The position numbers were made by a program, and so were the translations under genes. 6,764 nucleotides of DNA, from assembly GCA_003343765.1 (NCBI GenBank), contig QAKO01000103.1:1-6764 (forward strand), written 5' to 3'. Of the stretch, positions 1-5,901 are shown piece by piece (the stretch's first letter is position 1; each line of letters opens with the position of its first letter). The DNA is from Bacillota bacterium. GTDB taxonomy: Bacteria; Bacillota; Clostridia; Christensenellales; Borkfalkiaceae. The notes below the pieces were generated by a model. It saw nothing but the letters and a program-made list of their open reading frames with translations, searched no databases and was not told the DNA's origin.

Positions 1-35
1 AAAAAAACTTTTTCGCCTGTACATTCTCTTCCGAA

Positions 36-614
36 TCAGATCGGAATGGCATAACACCCTATACCAAAAACCGCCGACAACAAGATCAGAACAATGGGCG
101 AGAGTTCTTTCTTTTTCCATTTTTTGATACCAAACCATAGTGCAAATAATAAGAACAGGATCACGAATGCGCGCCAGTCAAATGAAAACCCCTTCCCGAT
201 CGACGAAAAACCGAACAACGCAGTCAAAGCCATTGTAATGGCAGTCCCCAAAACCAACCCGACGATACTTGGACGGATACCGCCGAGCACCGCCTGCACT
301 CCGTTGAATTTTAATAGGTTGTGCATGATCGCCGCGATCACCAGAATAATGAAAAAGGAAGGCAACACAACTCCGAGCGTTGCCAACAACGCTCCCAACA
401 CTCCCGCCTGGGACGAACCGACAAACGTCGCCACATTCACCGCGATCGGCCCCGGCGTTGATTCCGCCACGGCTATAAAATTCATCAGCATTTCTTTCGT
501 CAGCCAGCCGTGCGCCACGACCTCATCCTGCAAAAGCGATATCATCCCGTATCCGCCGCCAAACGACACCGCACCGATTTTAAAAAACACAAGAAACAGA
601 TCCCAGTATATCAT
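36..614 (-). CDS. CHR-family (chromate transporter) protein, second subunit
   Basis: A 192-residue membrane protein made of a single CHR domain (short-chain ChrA type). Proteins of this family export chromate, or in many bacteria an unknown anion, across the cytoplasmic membrane; short forms come as gene pairs thought to work together with opposite membrane orientation. Family motifs are clear: FGGGYGMI at residues 18-25 and AESTPGPIAVN at 50-60, followed by hydrophobic segments at about 75-98, 112-135, 148-162 and 171-190. The start ATG overlaps the stop of the upstream partner as ATGA (611-614), and a good AAGGAGAG site lies 8 bases before it (AGGAG core 623-627), inside the partner's last codons, so translation is probably coupled. 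The stop is TGA. Length is normal for a single-domain member. Family assignment is secure; chromate as the natural substrate is not shown by sequence. Confidence 0.93.
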   Translation of the reverse strand: MIYWDLFLVFFKIGAVSFGGGYGMISLLQDEVVAHGWLTKEMLMNFIAVAESTPGPIAVNVATFVGSSQAGVLGALLATLGVVLPSFFIILVIAAIMHNLLKFNGVQAVLGGIRPSIVGLVLGTAITMALTALFGFSSIGKGFSFDWRAFVILFLLFALWFGIKKWKKKELSPIVLILLSAVFGIGCYAIPI

Positions 615-1606
615 CTTTTTCTCTCCTTCGGAACGTTGTTCTCGCCTTTCTGCGTTTCCTTCAGCTCCCCTGTCTGCTCATATACCTGCCCATCGTCATC
701 TTCTTTTCTCTCCGCAATCTGTTCAGTGTTTTGTTCGTTTTTTTGCTCTACGTCATTTTGTTTTTGCGCCGAAACCGCCGTTTCTTTTTTCCTGTCGCCT
801 TTACGCGCCAAAGATATCAGATAAACGCCAAGCCCCGCCGCGCCGCAAATAAGAATATAAAATATGGATGAAAAATCTATTGCCGTTACCGAAAATACTA
901 CCAGGCATAAAAATGTGGCGATAAACAAGATCCAGTTAAACAGATCTTTCTGCATTTGTTTGAGCATTTTCCAACCCGCCGTAAAAATCAAAAAGACAAC
1001 GCAGACCTGTATTCCTTTGAACGCGTACTGCACTACGGTAAATTTTAAAAACGCGTCAAAAAACAGAGAAATCAGATAAATGATCGTAAACGACGGTATA
1101 CATACGCACAGTGTAGAAATCGTGGCACCTGCCGCCTTTCCGACCTTGTAGCCGATATACGTCGCGCTGTTGATGGCGAGCGGCCCGGGGGTGGATTCCG
1201 CAATCGCGACCACATCCATAAATTCCGCTTCACTTATCCATTTTCGTTTGGAGACAAACTCTTTCTGAATCAACGCGATCATGGCATATCCGCCGCCGAA
1301 TGTGAAAAGCCCTATTTTTAAAAAGGATAACCCTAAAACCAGAATCAATTTCAACTTTTCTGCCAATGCACGTTGTTTTGCCGATTTACCGCCACGGCCG
1401 TTCTTATCCGTCTCATCCGTTTTTTCCGCAGTCGCTACGTCATCCTTTCCTGACTGCGTCTGACCGCTCACCTTCGGTTCCGCAGACTCTCCCTCCGATA
1501 AAAGTGTTTGATTGCCGTTTTCTGTCGTTTTAAATTCCGTTTCGGCCGTTTCCTTTTCAGGTATTTGTTTTTCGGACGTTTCCCTTTCAACTGTGCATTT
1601 CTTCAC
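611..1606 (-). CDS. CHR-family (chromate transporter) protein, first subunit with long charged tails
   Basis: A 331-residue protein with one CHR domain at about residues 86-265: FGGGYAMI at 103-110, AESTPGPLAINSATYIGY at 136-153, then several hydrophobic segments. It is the partner of the overlapping downstream CHR gene, and the two likely form one membrane anion transporter. I place the start at the GTG at 1606, because GAGGTG lies 6 bases upstream (1613-1618) and a TATAAT box about 30 bases upstream. An in-frame ATG at 1738 would put its start upstream of that promoter and has no ribosome binding site. Oddly, the CHR domain is flanked by hydrophilic, low-complexity tails: about 80 residues rich in E, K, T and S at the N-terminus, and about 64 residues rich in E, Q and K at the C-terminus. 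Single-domain members are usually near 180-200 residues, so nearly half this protein is extra. Domain call sure; tail function unknown. Confidence 0.9.
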   Translation of the reverse strand: MKKCTVERETSEKQIPEKETAETEFKTTENGNQTLLSEGESAEPKVSGQTQSGKDDVATAEKTDETDKNGRGGKSAKQRALAEKLKLILVLGLSFLKIGLFTFGGGYAMIALIQKEFVSKRKWISEAEFMDVVAIAESTPGPLAINSATYIGYKVGKAAGATISTLCVCIPSFTIIYLISLFFDAFLKFTVVQYAFKGIQVCVVFLIFTAGWKMLKQMQKDLFNWILFIATFLCLVVFSVTAIDFSSIFYILICGAAGLGVYLISLARKGDRKKETAVSAQKQNDVEQKNEQNTEQIAERKEDDDGQVYEQTGELKETQKGENNVPKERKR

Positions 1607-1612
1607 AATTAT

Positions 1613-1618
1613 CACCTC
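1613..1618 (-). promoter_or_regulatory. Ribosome binding site fixing a GTG start
   Basis: On the minus strand GAGGTG sits 6 bases before the GTG at 1606. It is the only good site near the 5' end of the first CHR gene and decides the GTG start over the upstream in-frame ATG at 1738. Confidence 0.75.
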
Positions 1619-1636
1619 ATACTTCTGATCCCATTC

Positions 1637-1665
1637 ATTATACACCTTACCGAACCATTCGTAAA
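1637..1665 (-). promoter_or_regulatory. Probable promoter of the CHR transporter operon
   Basis: The minus strand shows a perfect TATAAT (1637-1642) and TTTACG (1660-1665, 4 of 6 matches to TTGACA) with a 17-base spacer. Transcription would start near 1630, giving a leader of about 24 bases before the GTG start at 1606. No operator was recognised. Confidence 0.65.
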
Positions 1666-1890
1666 TTAAAATTAAGCAATCTGTTATTTCTTTTCCAAGA
1701 CGAAAGCAGCGATGCCGCAGAAAAAGACGGTGCAACATCTTCGTCTCCGACTTGCTAAAAAATCCCCCGTCCGCTTACATACCGTAAACGCAAAACGATC
1801 GTTTCCGATCCGCAAAAAATAATGGCTTTTGCAGAATCTTATTTTTGTCCGCACAGTCACTCTGCGCAGGCAGGCTTTGCAGAAAGAAAC
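1666..1890. other. Non-coding stretch with no recognised gene
   Basis: This lies between the CHR promoter and the rhamnose-operon terminator. Open frames across it (for example minus strand 1684-1896) are rich in Cys and Arg, lack ribosome binding sites and run into the terminator, so I treat them as chance. The only structure noted is a perfect 12-base palindrome, AAACGATCGTTT (1793-1804), and weak 5-6 base inverted repeats. Confidence 0.5.
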
Positions 1891-1926
1891 GAACAAGGCG
1901 GACGCTTAAAAGCGTCCGCCTTGTTC
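1881..1926 (-). terminator. Strong rho-independent terminator of rhaBA
   Basis: Positions 1891-1907 and 1910-1926 form a perfect 17-base inverted repeat (in practice about 15 pairs with a small A/T loop), with GC-rich core GGCGGACGC. Read on the minus strand it is followed by GTTTCTTTCT (1890-1881), a U-rich tail. It ends transcription coming from rhaA; on the plus strand the following bases are less U-rich, though some bidirectional activity is possible. Confidence 0.85.
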
Positions 1927-1928
1927 TA

Positions 1929-2062
1929 TTTGCGAGGTCCAAATATAATGGAGACTATGCGCAAAGTAACAGCTGCGGCAATGGATTCTTACGGATAAAA
2001 TAAATTATCGGAGGATGGTTTAGCGCCGCAGCTGGTTTTATCGACACGGCACAAAGTGCCGT
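1929..2062. other. Cluster of inverted repeats (structured region after rhaA)
   Basis: Three separate foldable elements lie between the rhaA stop and the terminator. First, TTTGCG (1929-1934) pairs with CGCAAA (1960-1965), with TCCA/TGGA (1938-1941 and 1949-1952) inside. Second, CAGCTGCGGC (1970-1979) pairs perfectly with GCCGCAGCTG (2025-2034), enclosing 45 bases that contain GATAA/TTATC. Third, ACGGCAC (2046-2052) pairs with GTGCCGT (2056-2062) across an AAA loop, starting 12 bases after the rhaA stop. Read on the minus strand this is the 3' untranslated region of rhaBA. It matches no RNA family I recognise, and no coding region is supported. Confidence 0.5.
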
Positions 2063-2074
2063 TCAATAAACTAT

Positions 2075-3316
2075 TTATTTGCGCTCGGCAAGGATTTTCT
2101 TCTCGTAGGATTGAACCGTCTTGAACCAATCGTTGCCTGCCACTTTCTGGCGGCGCAGGTACTCATCCCATACAGCTCCGTAAGGCAGGGTCTTGATCTC
2201 TTCGCTCATAGCGAGAAGTTCGGTGAATTTGCCTTCGTCCTGCAGTTTTTTCAGCTGTGCATGCGGCTGCAAGAGCGCGATCAGCAAAGCTTTTTCCATG
2301 TTGCGGGCGCCGATCGTCCAAGCCGCCACGCGGTTAATGCTTGCATCAAAATAATCCAGTCCGATCAGGACTTTGTCGTCTGCATTGTTGCGCACGATTT
2401 CTTTCGCAATTTCCAGAATCTCGTCTTCCAGGCGCACCACATGGTCGCTGTCCCAACGGACGCCGCGCGTTACGTGCAGGGCAACTTTATCATAGAACGC
2501 CAGCAATGCAGGGATCTTGTCGCTGACAAATTCCAACGGATGATAATGTCCGTTGTCGAGCAGGCAGCAAACACCGTTTTTCGCCGCATAGTTCTGGTAG
2601 AACTCGTTGCTTCCGACCGTGTAGCTCTCCACACCGATACCGAACACTTTGCTTTCCACGCTGTCGACAATGTATTCCGAAGGATATTTTACGGAGAAAA
2701 TTTCGTCCAGGCTCTCTTTCAGACGCTGACGGGGTCCGAGTCTGTCGGCAGGCACGTCCTTGAATCCGTCGGGGATCCAAATGTTGTTCAGGCAGGGCGA
2801 ACCCTGGATCTGACCGATCTTTGCAGCGATCGCGCGGCACGCCTTGACGTGCTTGATCCAGAATTCACGCACTTCCTTTTTCGGGGAAGAAAGCGTGAGC
2901 CCGTCCACGACCATCGGATGCGAGAAAAGCGTCGGGTTGAAATCGATCCCGAGGTTGCGCTCTTTCGCATACTCCACCCATTTTTCAAAATGGCGGTATT
3001 CCAGTTTATCCAATTCTACGGGCGTATCCGAAATCGCATAAATCGCATGCAGATTGATTCTCTTTTTGCCCGGAACGAGGGACAGCACGACGTCGAAGTC
3101 TGCCATCAGTTCCTTGGGGTTCCTTGCCGCGCCGGGATAGTTGCCCGTCGTCTGGATTCCGCCGGAAAGTTCTTCCGCGCCCAAAAATCCGTGAACGTCG
3201 TCACCCTGCCAGCAATGAATGGATACGGGGATCTTCGCGACGCGCGCCAGCGCTTCTTCCGCATCGACTCCCCAGTTTGCAAACGCCTGTTTAGCCAGGT
3301 CAAACATTGAATTCAT
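2075..3316 (-). CDS. rhaA: L-rhamnose isomerase
   Basis: A 413-residue cytoplasmic enzyme (E. coli RhaA is 419) that isomerises L-rhamnose to L-rhamnulose, the first step of rhamnose catabolism. It is a metal-dependent TIM-barrel enzyme. Signature stretches include PVSIHCWQGDDV (30-41), GGIQTTGNYPG (52-62), FNPTLFSHP (126-134), NIWIPDGFKD (178-187), VESKVFGIGVESYTVGSNEF (220-239) and VRWDSDHVV (286-294). Metal and catalytic positions known from E. coli are all present at a constant offset of 13: E221, D254, H257, H281, D289, D291 and D321. The first ATG (3316) has AGGAG (3326-3330) 9 bases upstream, so it is chosen over the Met at residue 4. The gene begins one base after the rhaB stop (TAA-T-ATG) and ends in TAA. 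It is the last gene of the operon, followed by a structured region and a strong terminator. Intact; function certain. Confidence 0.97.
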   Translation of the reverse strand: MNSMFDLAKQAFANWGVDAEEALARVAKIPVSIHCWQGDDVHGFLGAEELSGGIQTTGNYPGAARNPKELMADFDVVLSLVPGKKRINLHAIYAISDTPVELDKLEYRHFEKWVEYAKERNLGIDFNPTLFSHPMVVDGLTLSSPKKEVREFWIKHVKACRAIAAKIGQIQGSPCLNNIWIPDGFKDVPADRLGPRQRLKESLDEIFSVKYPSEYIVDSVESKVFGIGVESYTVGSNEFYQNYAAKNGVCCLLDNGHYHPLEFVSDKIPALLAFYDKVALHVTRGVRWDSDHVVRLEDEILEIAKEIVRNNADDKVLIGLDYFDASINRVAAWTIGARNMEKALLIALLQPHAQLKKLQDEGKFTELLAMSEEIKTLPYGAVWDEYLRRQKVAGNDWFKTVQSYEKKILAERK

Positions 3317-3317
3317 A

Positions 3318-4640
3318 TTACTTATCTCCTCTTTGCATCTGTATTTTCAAATTGCCGAACGCCGTCGCTTCGATCGGAATTGCGTGAACTTTTACGCCGC
3401 ACGCACGTTCGGTCAGCTCATTCAGGAATCCGTTCTTCGCACCGCCGCCGACGATACAAAGCCCTTCATACTTTTCTCCCGTGATCTTTTCCAGCTCACG
3501 CATTGCCTTCGCATAGCTGTTGGCAAGACTCATAAACGCGCAACGGAAATAATCGCTCGTCTTTTCCGGCAAAGGTCTGCCGTTCTCGCGCAGATATTCG
3601 TCAAACGCGCCCTTCATGCTCTCGGGTGCAAGGAATCTCCAATCATCCGCATCGATCGTTTCCGCATATGTACCCTGTTGCGCTTCCGCCGCAATATCTC
3701 CGAACGACTTATCCGGGCAAAGTTCCTTGCGCAAGGACTGCACAAGCCACAATCCCATAATATTCTTCAAAAACCGGATGTAGCCCACACCGCCTTCGTT
3801 CGTATAATTTGCTTCACAGCTCTTCTCGGTCAGGATCGGTTCTTTCAGACGTACGCCGAACAGTGACCATGTTCCCGACGACAAATACGGCATATTCACC
3901 GAATCATCGGGGATCCCTTCCACGGCGCTCGCCGTATCGTGCGAAGCGCACAGCACGACCGTCGTCTGGCCGCCGACTTCCTTCGCAATTTCCTCTTTTA
4001 ATGCACCAACTTCCGTACCCGGCGCGTCCAGATGCCCGAACAGGCGCTGCGGCAACCCGAGACGCTTCACAACTTCCATGTCGTACTGTTTCGTACGCGC
4101 ATCCACAAGCCCCGACGTCGATGCTTCCGTGTATTCTTTTTTGGCAACTCCCGTCAGCTTGTAGGAGAAATATTCCGGGAGCATCAGGAACATTTCCGCT
4201 TTCTCCAACCGACCTTTCTTCAAATCGTCGTACAGCTGATAAATCGTGTTGAAAGGCTGGAACTGAATACCCGTATGTGCATACAATTCCTTGAACGACA
4301 TGATCTTATGTACTTCCTCGATCGGCTCTTTCGTACGATCGTCGCGATATGCATGGCAAGGCAGGATCTCTTTTCCGTCTTTGTCCAGAAGAACATAATC
4401 CACGCCCCACGTATCGATCGCTACGCTCTCGATCTTACCAAACTGCCGGAACGATTCTTTCAATCCCGCTACGATCTCGCGGAATAATCTGTCCACATCC
4501 CAGACCAACGTCCCGTTGACATCGTCCACTCCGTTATAAAAACGATACACCTCTTTGGTGCAAAGCTCTCCGCCTTCTTTCCAGCCGACGATGTGCCTGC
4601 CGCTGGATGCGCCAATGTCGATTGCTACGTAATATTTCAT
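3318..4640 (-). CDS. rhaB: Rhamnulokinase, C-terminally short
   Basis: A 440-residue FGGY-family sugar kinase that phosphorylates L-rhamnulose to L-rhamnulose 1-phosphate with ATP. Visible landmarks: the N-terminal phosphate motif AIDIGASSGR (6-15), IDTWGVDYVLLD (75-86), YRDDRT (98-103), GIQFQPFNTIYQL (124-136), catalytic Asp235 in ASHDTASAV (232-240), YLSSGTWSL (252-260), NIMGLWLVQ (293-301), and the adenosine-binding IVGGGAKNGFLNEL (396-409). The ATG at 4640 is chosen because GGAGG lies 5 bases upstream; an ATG at 4694 would precede the promoter box. The protein ends just after EATAFGN (424-430), where E. coli RhaB (489 residues) continues for about 45 more, so the usual final helices are missing. 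All catalytic motifs remain. Its last codons include the ribosome binding site of rhaA. Product sure; full activity is inferred. Confidence 0.95.
   Translation of the reverse strand: MKYYVAIDIGASSGRHIVGWKEGGELCTKEVYRFYNGVDDVNGTLVWDVDRLFREIVAGLKESFRQFGKIESVAIDTWGVDYVLLDKDGKEILPCHAYRDDRTKEPIEEVHKIMSFKELYAHTGIQFQPFNTIYQLYDDLKKGRLEKAEMFLMLPEYFSYKLTGVAKKEYTEASTSGLVDARTKQYDMEVVKRLGLPQRLFGHLDAPGTEVGALKEEIAKEVGGQTTVVLCASHDTASAVEGIPDDSVNMPYLSSGTWSLFGVRLKEPILTEKSCEANYTNEGGVGYIRFLKNIMGLWLVQSLRKELCPDKSFGDIAAEAQQGTYAETIDADDWRFLAPESMKGAFDEYLRENGRPLPEKTSDYFRCAFMSLANSYAKAMRELEKITGEKYEGLCIVGGGAKNGFLNELTERACGVKVHAIPIEATAFGNLKIQMQRGDK
3326..3330 (-). promoter_or_regulatory. Ribosome binding site of rhaA inside the rhaB 3' end
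   Basis: AGGAG on the minus strand, 9 bases before the rhaA ATG. It lies within the rhaB codons for Gln-Arg-Gly-Asp-Lys, so ribosomes ending on rhaB pass over it, which suggests coupled translation. Confidence 0.8.
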
Positions 4641-4645
4641 TTTTT

Positions 4646-4650
4646 CCTCC
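4646..4650 (-). promoter_or_regulatory. Ribosome binding site of rhaB
   Basis: GGAGG on the minus strand, 5 bases before the ATG at 4640. It fixes the rhaB start at MKYYVAIDIG rather than 18 codons upstream. Confidence 0.85.
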
Positions 4651-4651
4651 G

Positions 4652-4669
4652 TCGCTATCATTATAGCGA
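4652..4669. promoter_or_regulatory. Inverted repeat over the rhaBA promoter (possible operator)
   Basis: TCGCTAT (4652-4658) and ATAGCGA (4663-4669) form a perfect 7-base inverted repeat with a 4-base centre. It covers the TATAAT box of rhaBA and the predicted transcription start near 4653. A protein bound here would block the promoter. The bound factor is unknown and the repeat is short. Confidence 0.4.
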
Positions 4670-4688
4670 ATTTTAATTTATTAAACAA
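4660..4688 (-). promoter_or_regulatory. Promoter of rhaBA
   Basis: The minus strand carries a perfect TATAAT (4660-4665) and a poor -35 box TTGTTT (4683-4688) with 17 bases between. A good -10 with a weak -35 is typical of promoters needing an activator. Transcription would start near 4653, giving a leader of only about 13 bases that contains the rhaB ribosome binding site. Confidence 0.7.
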
Positions 4689-4689
4689 G

Positions 4690-4736
4690 GACACTATTTA
4701 TTGAAAAAAGTATCTTTTCTTGACATTTTAAAATGA
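4690..4736. promoter_or_regulatory. Candidate AraC-type operator: two related 15-base sites 32 bases apart
   Basis: GACACTATTTATTGA (4690-4704) and GACATTTTAAAATGA (4722-4736) match at 10 of 15 positions, with conserved ends GACA and TGA, 32 bases apart (about three helical turns). The first abuts the weak rhaBA -35 box with one base between; the second overlaps the -35 and spacer of the divergent regulator promoter and contains the palindrome CATTTTAAAATG (4724-4735). Being AT-rich, the similarity could be chance. Confidence 0.4.
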
Positions 4737-4748
4737 CTGTGATACAAT
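4720..4748 (+). promoter_or_regulatory. Promoter of the AraC-family regulator
   Basis: A consensus TTGACA (4720-4725), a 17-base spacer and TACAAT (4743-4748) preceded by TG in the extended -10 position (4740-4741). This is the best promoter in the window. The expected start site, 7 bases after the -10 box, is the A of the ATG at 4755. Confidence 0.8.
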
Positions 4749-4754
4749 ACAGGC

Positions 4755-5714
4755 ATGCAAAAAGATTTCATTGAAAAACTGGTGCAGATCACGGACGAGG
4801 AGCGCGATATTCTGCGCGGCCAGACCGATATTGACCGCACGCAATATGCTGCCGGCAAGGAATTTATAATACTGGCGCAAAAACTACTGAATAAATCGCA
4901 GCTGGCGCTGCGTCCGCACACGCGATTCATCGATTTTCCGGAACACGGTCACGATTACATGGAATTCATGTATGTACTGCAAGGGAGTATCACGCATTTG
5001 ATCCAGGGCGAAAAAGTGTGTCTGCAAAGCGGCGATATTCTGTTTCTGAACCGACATATCCGCCACAGCGTACTGCGAGCGGGGAAAGACGATCTGGGCA
5101 TCAACTTTATTGCTTCGAACACATTTTTACAGGTGATCCTGCACAATGTTGAAAACAATCCTGTCATGCGCGACTTTCTTGCTCGGAATTTTGCGCCCGA
5201 CGGCGAAGGGGAATACCTGCATTTCAAGACGCAGGGACACTTTCCCATCAGCAATTTACTGGACAACCTGATCTATGCCGTCGCTTACCCGACCGAACAG
5301 GATCCTTCCGTCCTTTCACAGCTGATCTCCTTGCTTTTCACATACCTTGCCCTGTATAAAGATTCTCTGGCAGGCGGAAAGCTGGCCGCGTCTCCCGACT
5401 CGGTATTAAAACAAAAAGTTTCGATGTATCTGGAACACAACTACCCCGACGCAACGCTCGGTGCGATCGCCGAAGAATTAGGCTATAGCAGCGAATACAT
5501 CTCGCGGCGGATCCATGAGGTTTTCGGAAAGCCCTTCCGCGAACTTCTCGCCGACGAACGGCTGAAAACAGCGGAACGGCTGCTGCGCACGACGAATATG
5601 AGCATCTCCGAAATCATTCAGACGATCGGCTATGAAAACCAGAGCCATTTTCACAGGATGTTCCTGCAAACCTACGGCATGACCCCGCGAAAATACCGAC
5701 TCAGCAAAATTTAA
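4755..5714 (+). CDS. AraC-family transcriptional regulator with N-terminal cupin domain
   Basis: A 319-residue DNA-binding protein, probably the regulator of the divergent rhaBA operon. The N-terminal sensor part contains a cupin-like fold with H64, H66 and E70 in PEHGHDYMEFMYVLQG (62-77) and SGDILFLN (92-99). The C-terminal DNA-binding domain has two helix-turn-helix units, LGAIAEELGYSSEYISRRIH (235-254) and ISEIIQTIGYENQSHFHRMF (284-303), ending in the AraC signature YGMTPRKYR (307-315). Divergent placement 114 bases from rhaB suggests rhamnose-responsive control, comparable in role to RhaS/RhaR, but the ligand cannot be read from sequence. No ribosome binding site precedes the ATG and the promoter predicts a leaderless message. 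I keep this start because residues such as ITDEERDIL (12-20), ahead of the cupin, look like the usual N-terminus of this subfamily, and the next Met (residue 69) is inside the cupin. It ends with TAA before a hairpin terminator. Confidence 0.93.
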   Translation: MQKDFIEKLVQITDEERDILRGQTDIDRTQYAAGKEFIILAQKLLNKSQLALRPHTRFIDFPEHGHDYMEFMYVLQGSITHLIQGEKVCLQSGDILFLNRHIRHSVLRAGKDDLGINFIASNTFLQVILHNVENNPVMRDFLARNFAPDGEGEYLHFKTQGHFPISNLLDNLIYAVAYPTEQDPSVLSQLISLLFTYLALYKDSLAGGKLAASPDSVLKQKVSMYLEHNYPDATLGAIAEELGYSSEYISRRIHEVFGKPFRELLADERLKTAERLLRTTNMSISEIIQTIGYENQSHFHRMFLQTYGMTPRKYRLSKI

Positions 5715-5861
5715 AACCACAGAATTTTCCGACTGCGCGGCTTGAATTATGTTACAGTCATACCGCGGCAAACGCGCACTTTCCAAAGTACAATCCTTAC
5801 CCGAAATGCCGTATCCATCCATAAACACACAGAAAAAACCATGCGAAAAGTTTAATCTTTG

Positions 5862-5901
5862 CGCCCGGATATTTTCAGAAAATATCCGGGTGTTTTAATT
5901 T
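5862..5901 (+). terminator. Rho-independent terminator of the regulator gene
   Basis: CCCGGATATTTT (5864-5875) pairs perfectly with AAAATATCCGGG (5879-5890) across a CAG loop; 5862-5863 add further pairs with 5891-5892. It is followed by TTTTAATTT (5893-5901). It lies 147 bases after the regulator stop; the bases between (5715-5861) hold no supported gene. The U-tract covers the last codon and stop of the convergent nitroreductase gene. On the minus strand the hairpin is followed by GCGCAAAG, so it is a weaker terminator in that direction. Confidence 0.85.

Noticed and set aside
1..35. Terminator after the CHR operon
   Set aside because: The minus strand shows a T-run at 7-1, but no GC-rich hairpin precedes it within the window.
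94..852. Plus-strand open frame opposite the CHR genes
   Set aside because: Antisense shadow crossing the junction of two real genes, with no motif.
1607..1738. Extension of the first CHR gene to an ATG at 1738
   Set aside because: It would start upstream of the TATAAT box at 1637-1642 and has no ribosome binding site; the GTG at 1606 has both a site and a correctly placed promoter.
1684..1896. 70-residue minus-strand open frame, Cys/Arg-rich
   Set aside because: No ribosome binding site, begins inside the terminator stem and has no recognisable motif.
1957..1998. 13-residue plus-strand open frame in the structured region
   Set aside because: The GGAG before it would lie upstream of the predicted transcription start, and there is no gene downstream for a leader peptide to control.
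1970..2034. Miniature transposable element bounded by CAGCTGCGGC repeats
   Set aside because: No target-site duplication flanks the repeats and no second copy exists in the window, so an RNA hairpin is the simpler reading.
2111..3310. Long plus-strand open frame opposite rhaA
   Set aside because: It is the antisense shadow of a certain gene; the codon structure of rhaA explains it.
4641..4694. Extension of rhaB to an ATG at 4694
   Set aside because: It overlaps the promoter, lacks a ribosome binding site, and adds 18 residues before the conserved FGGY N-terminus.
5736..5767. CGCGG/CCGCG hairpin after the regulator gene
   Set aside because: Only 5 pairs with a large bulge and no U-tract; the hairpin at 5864-5890 is a far better terminator.
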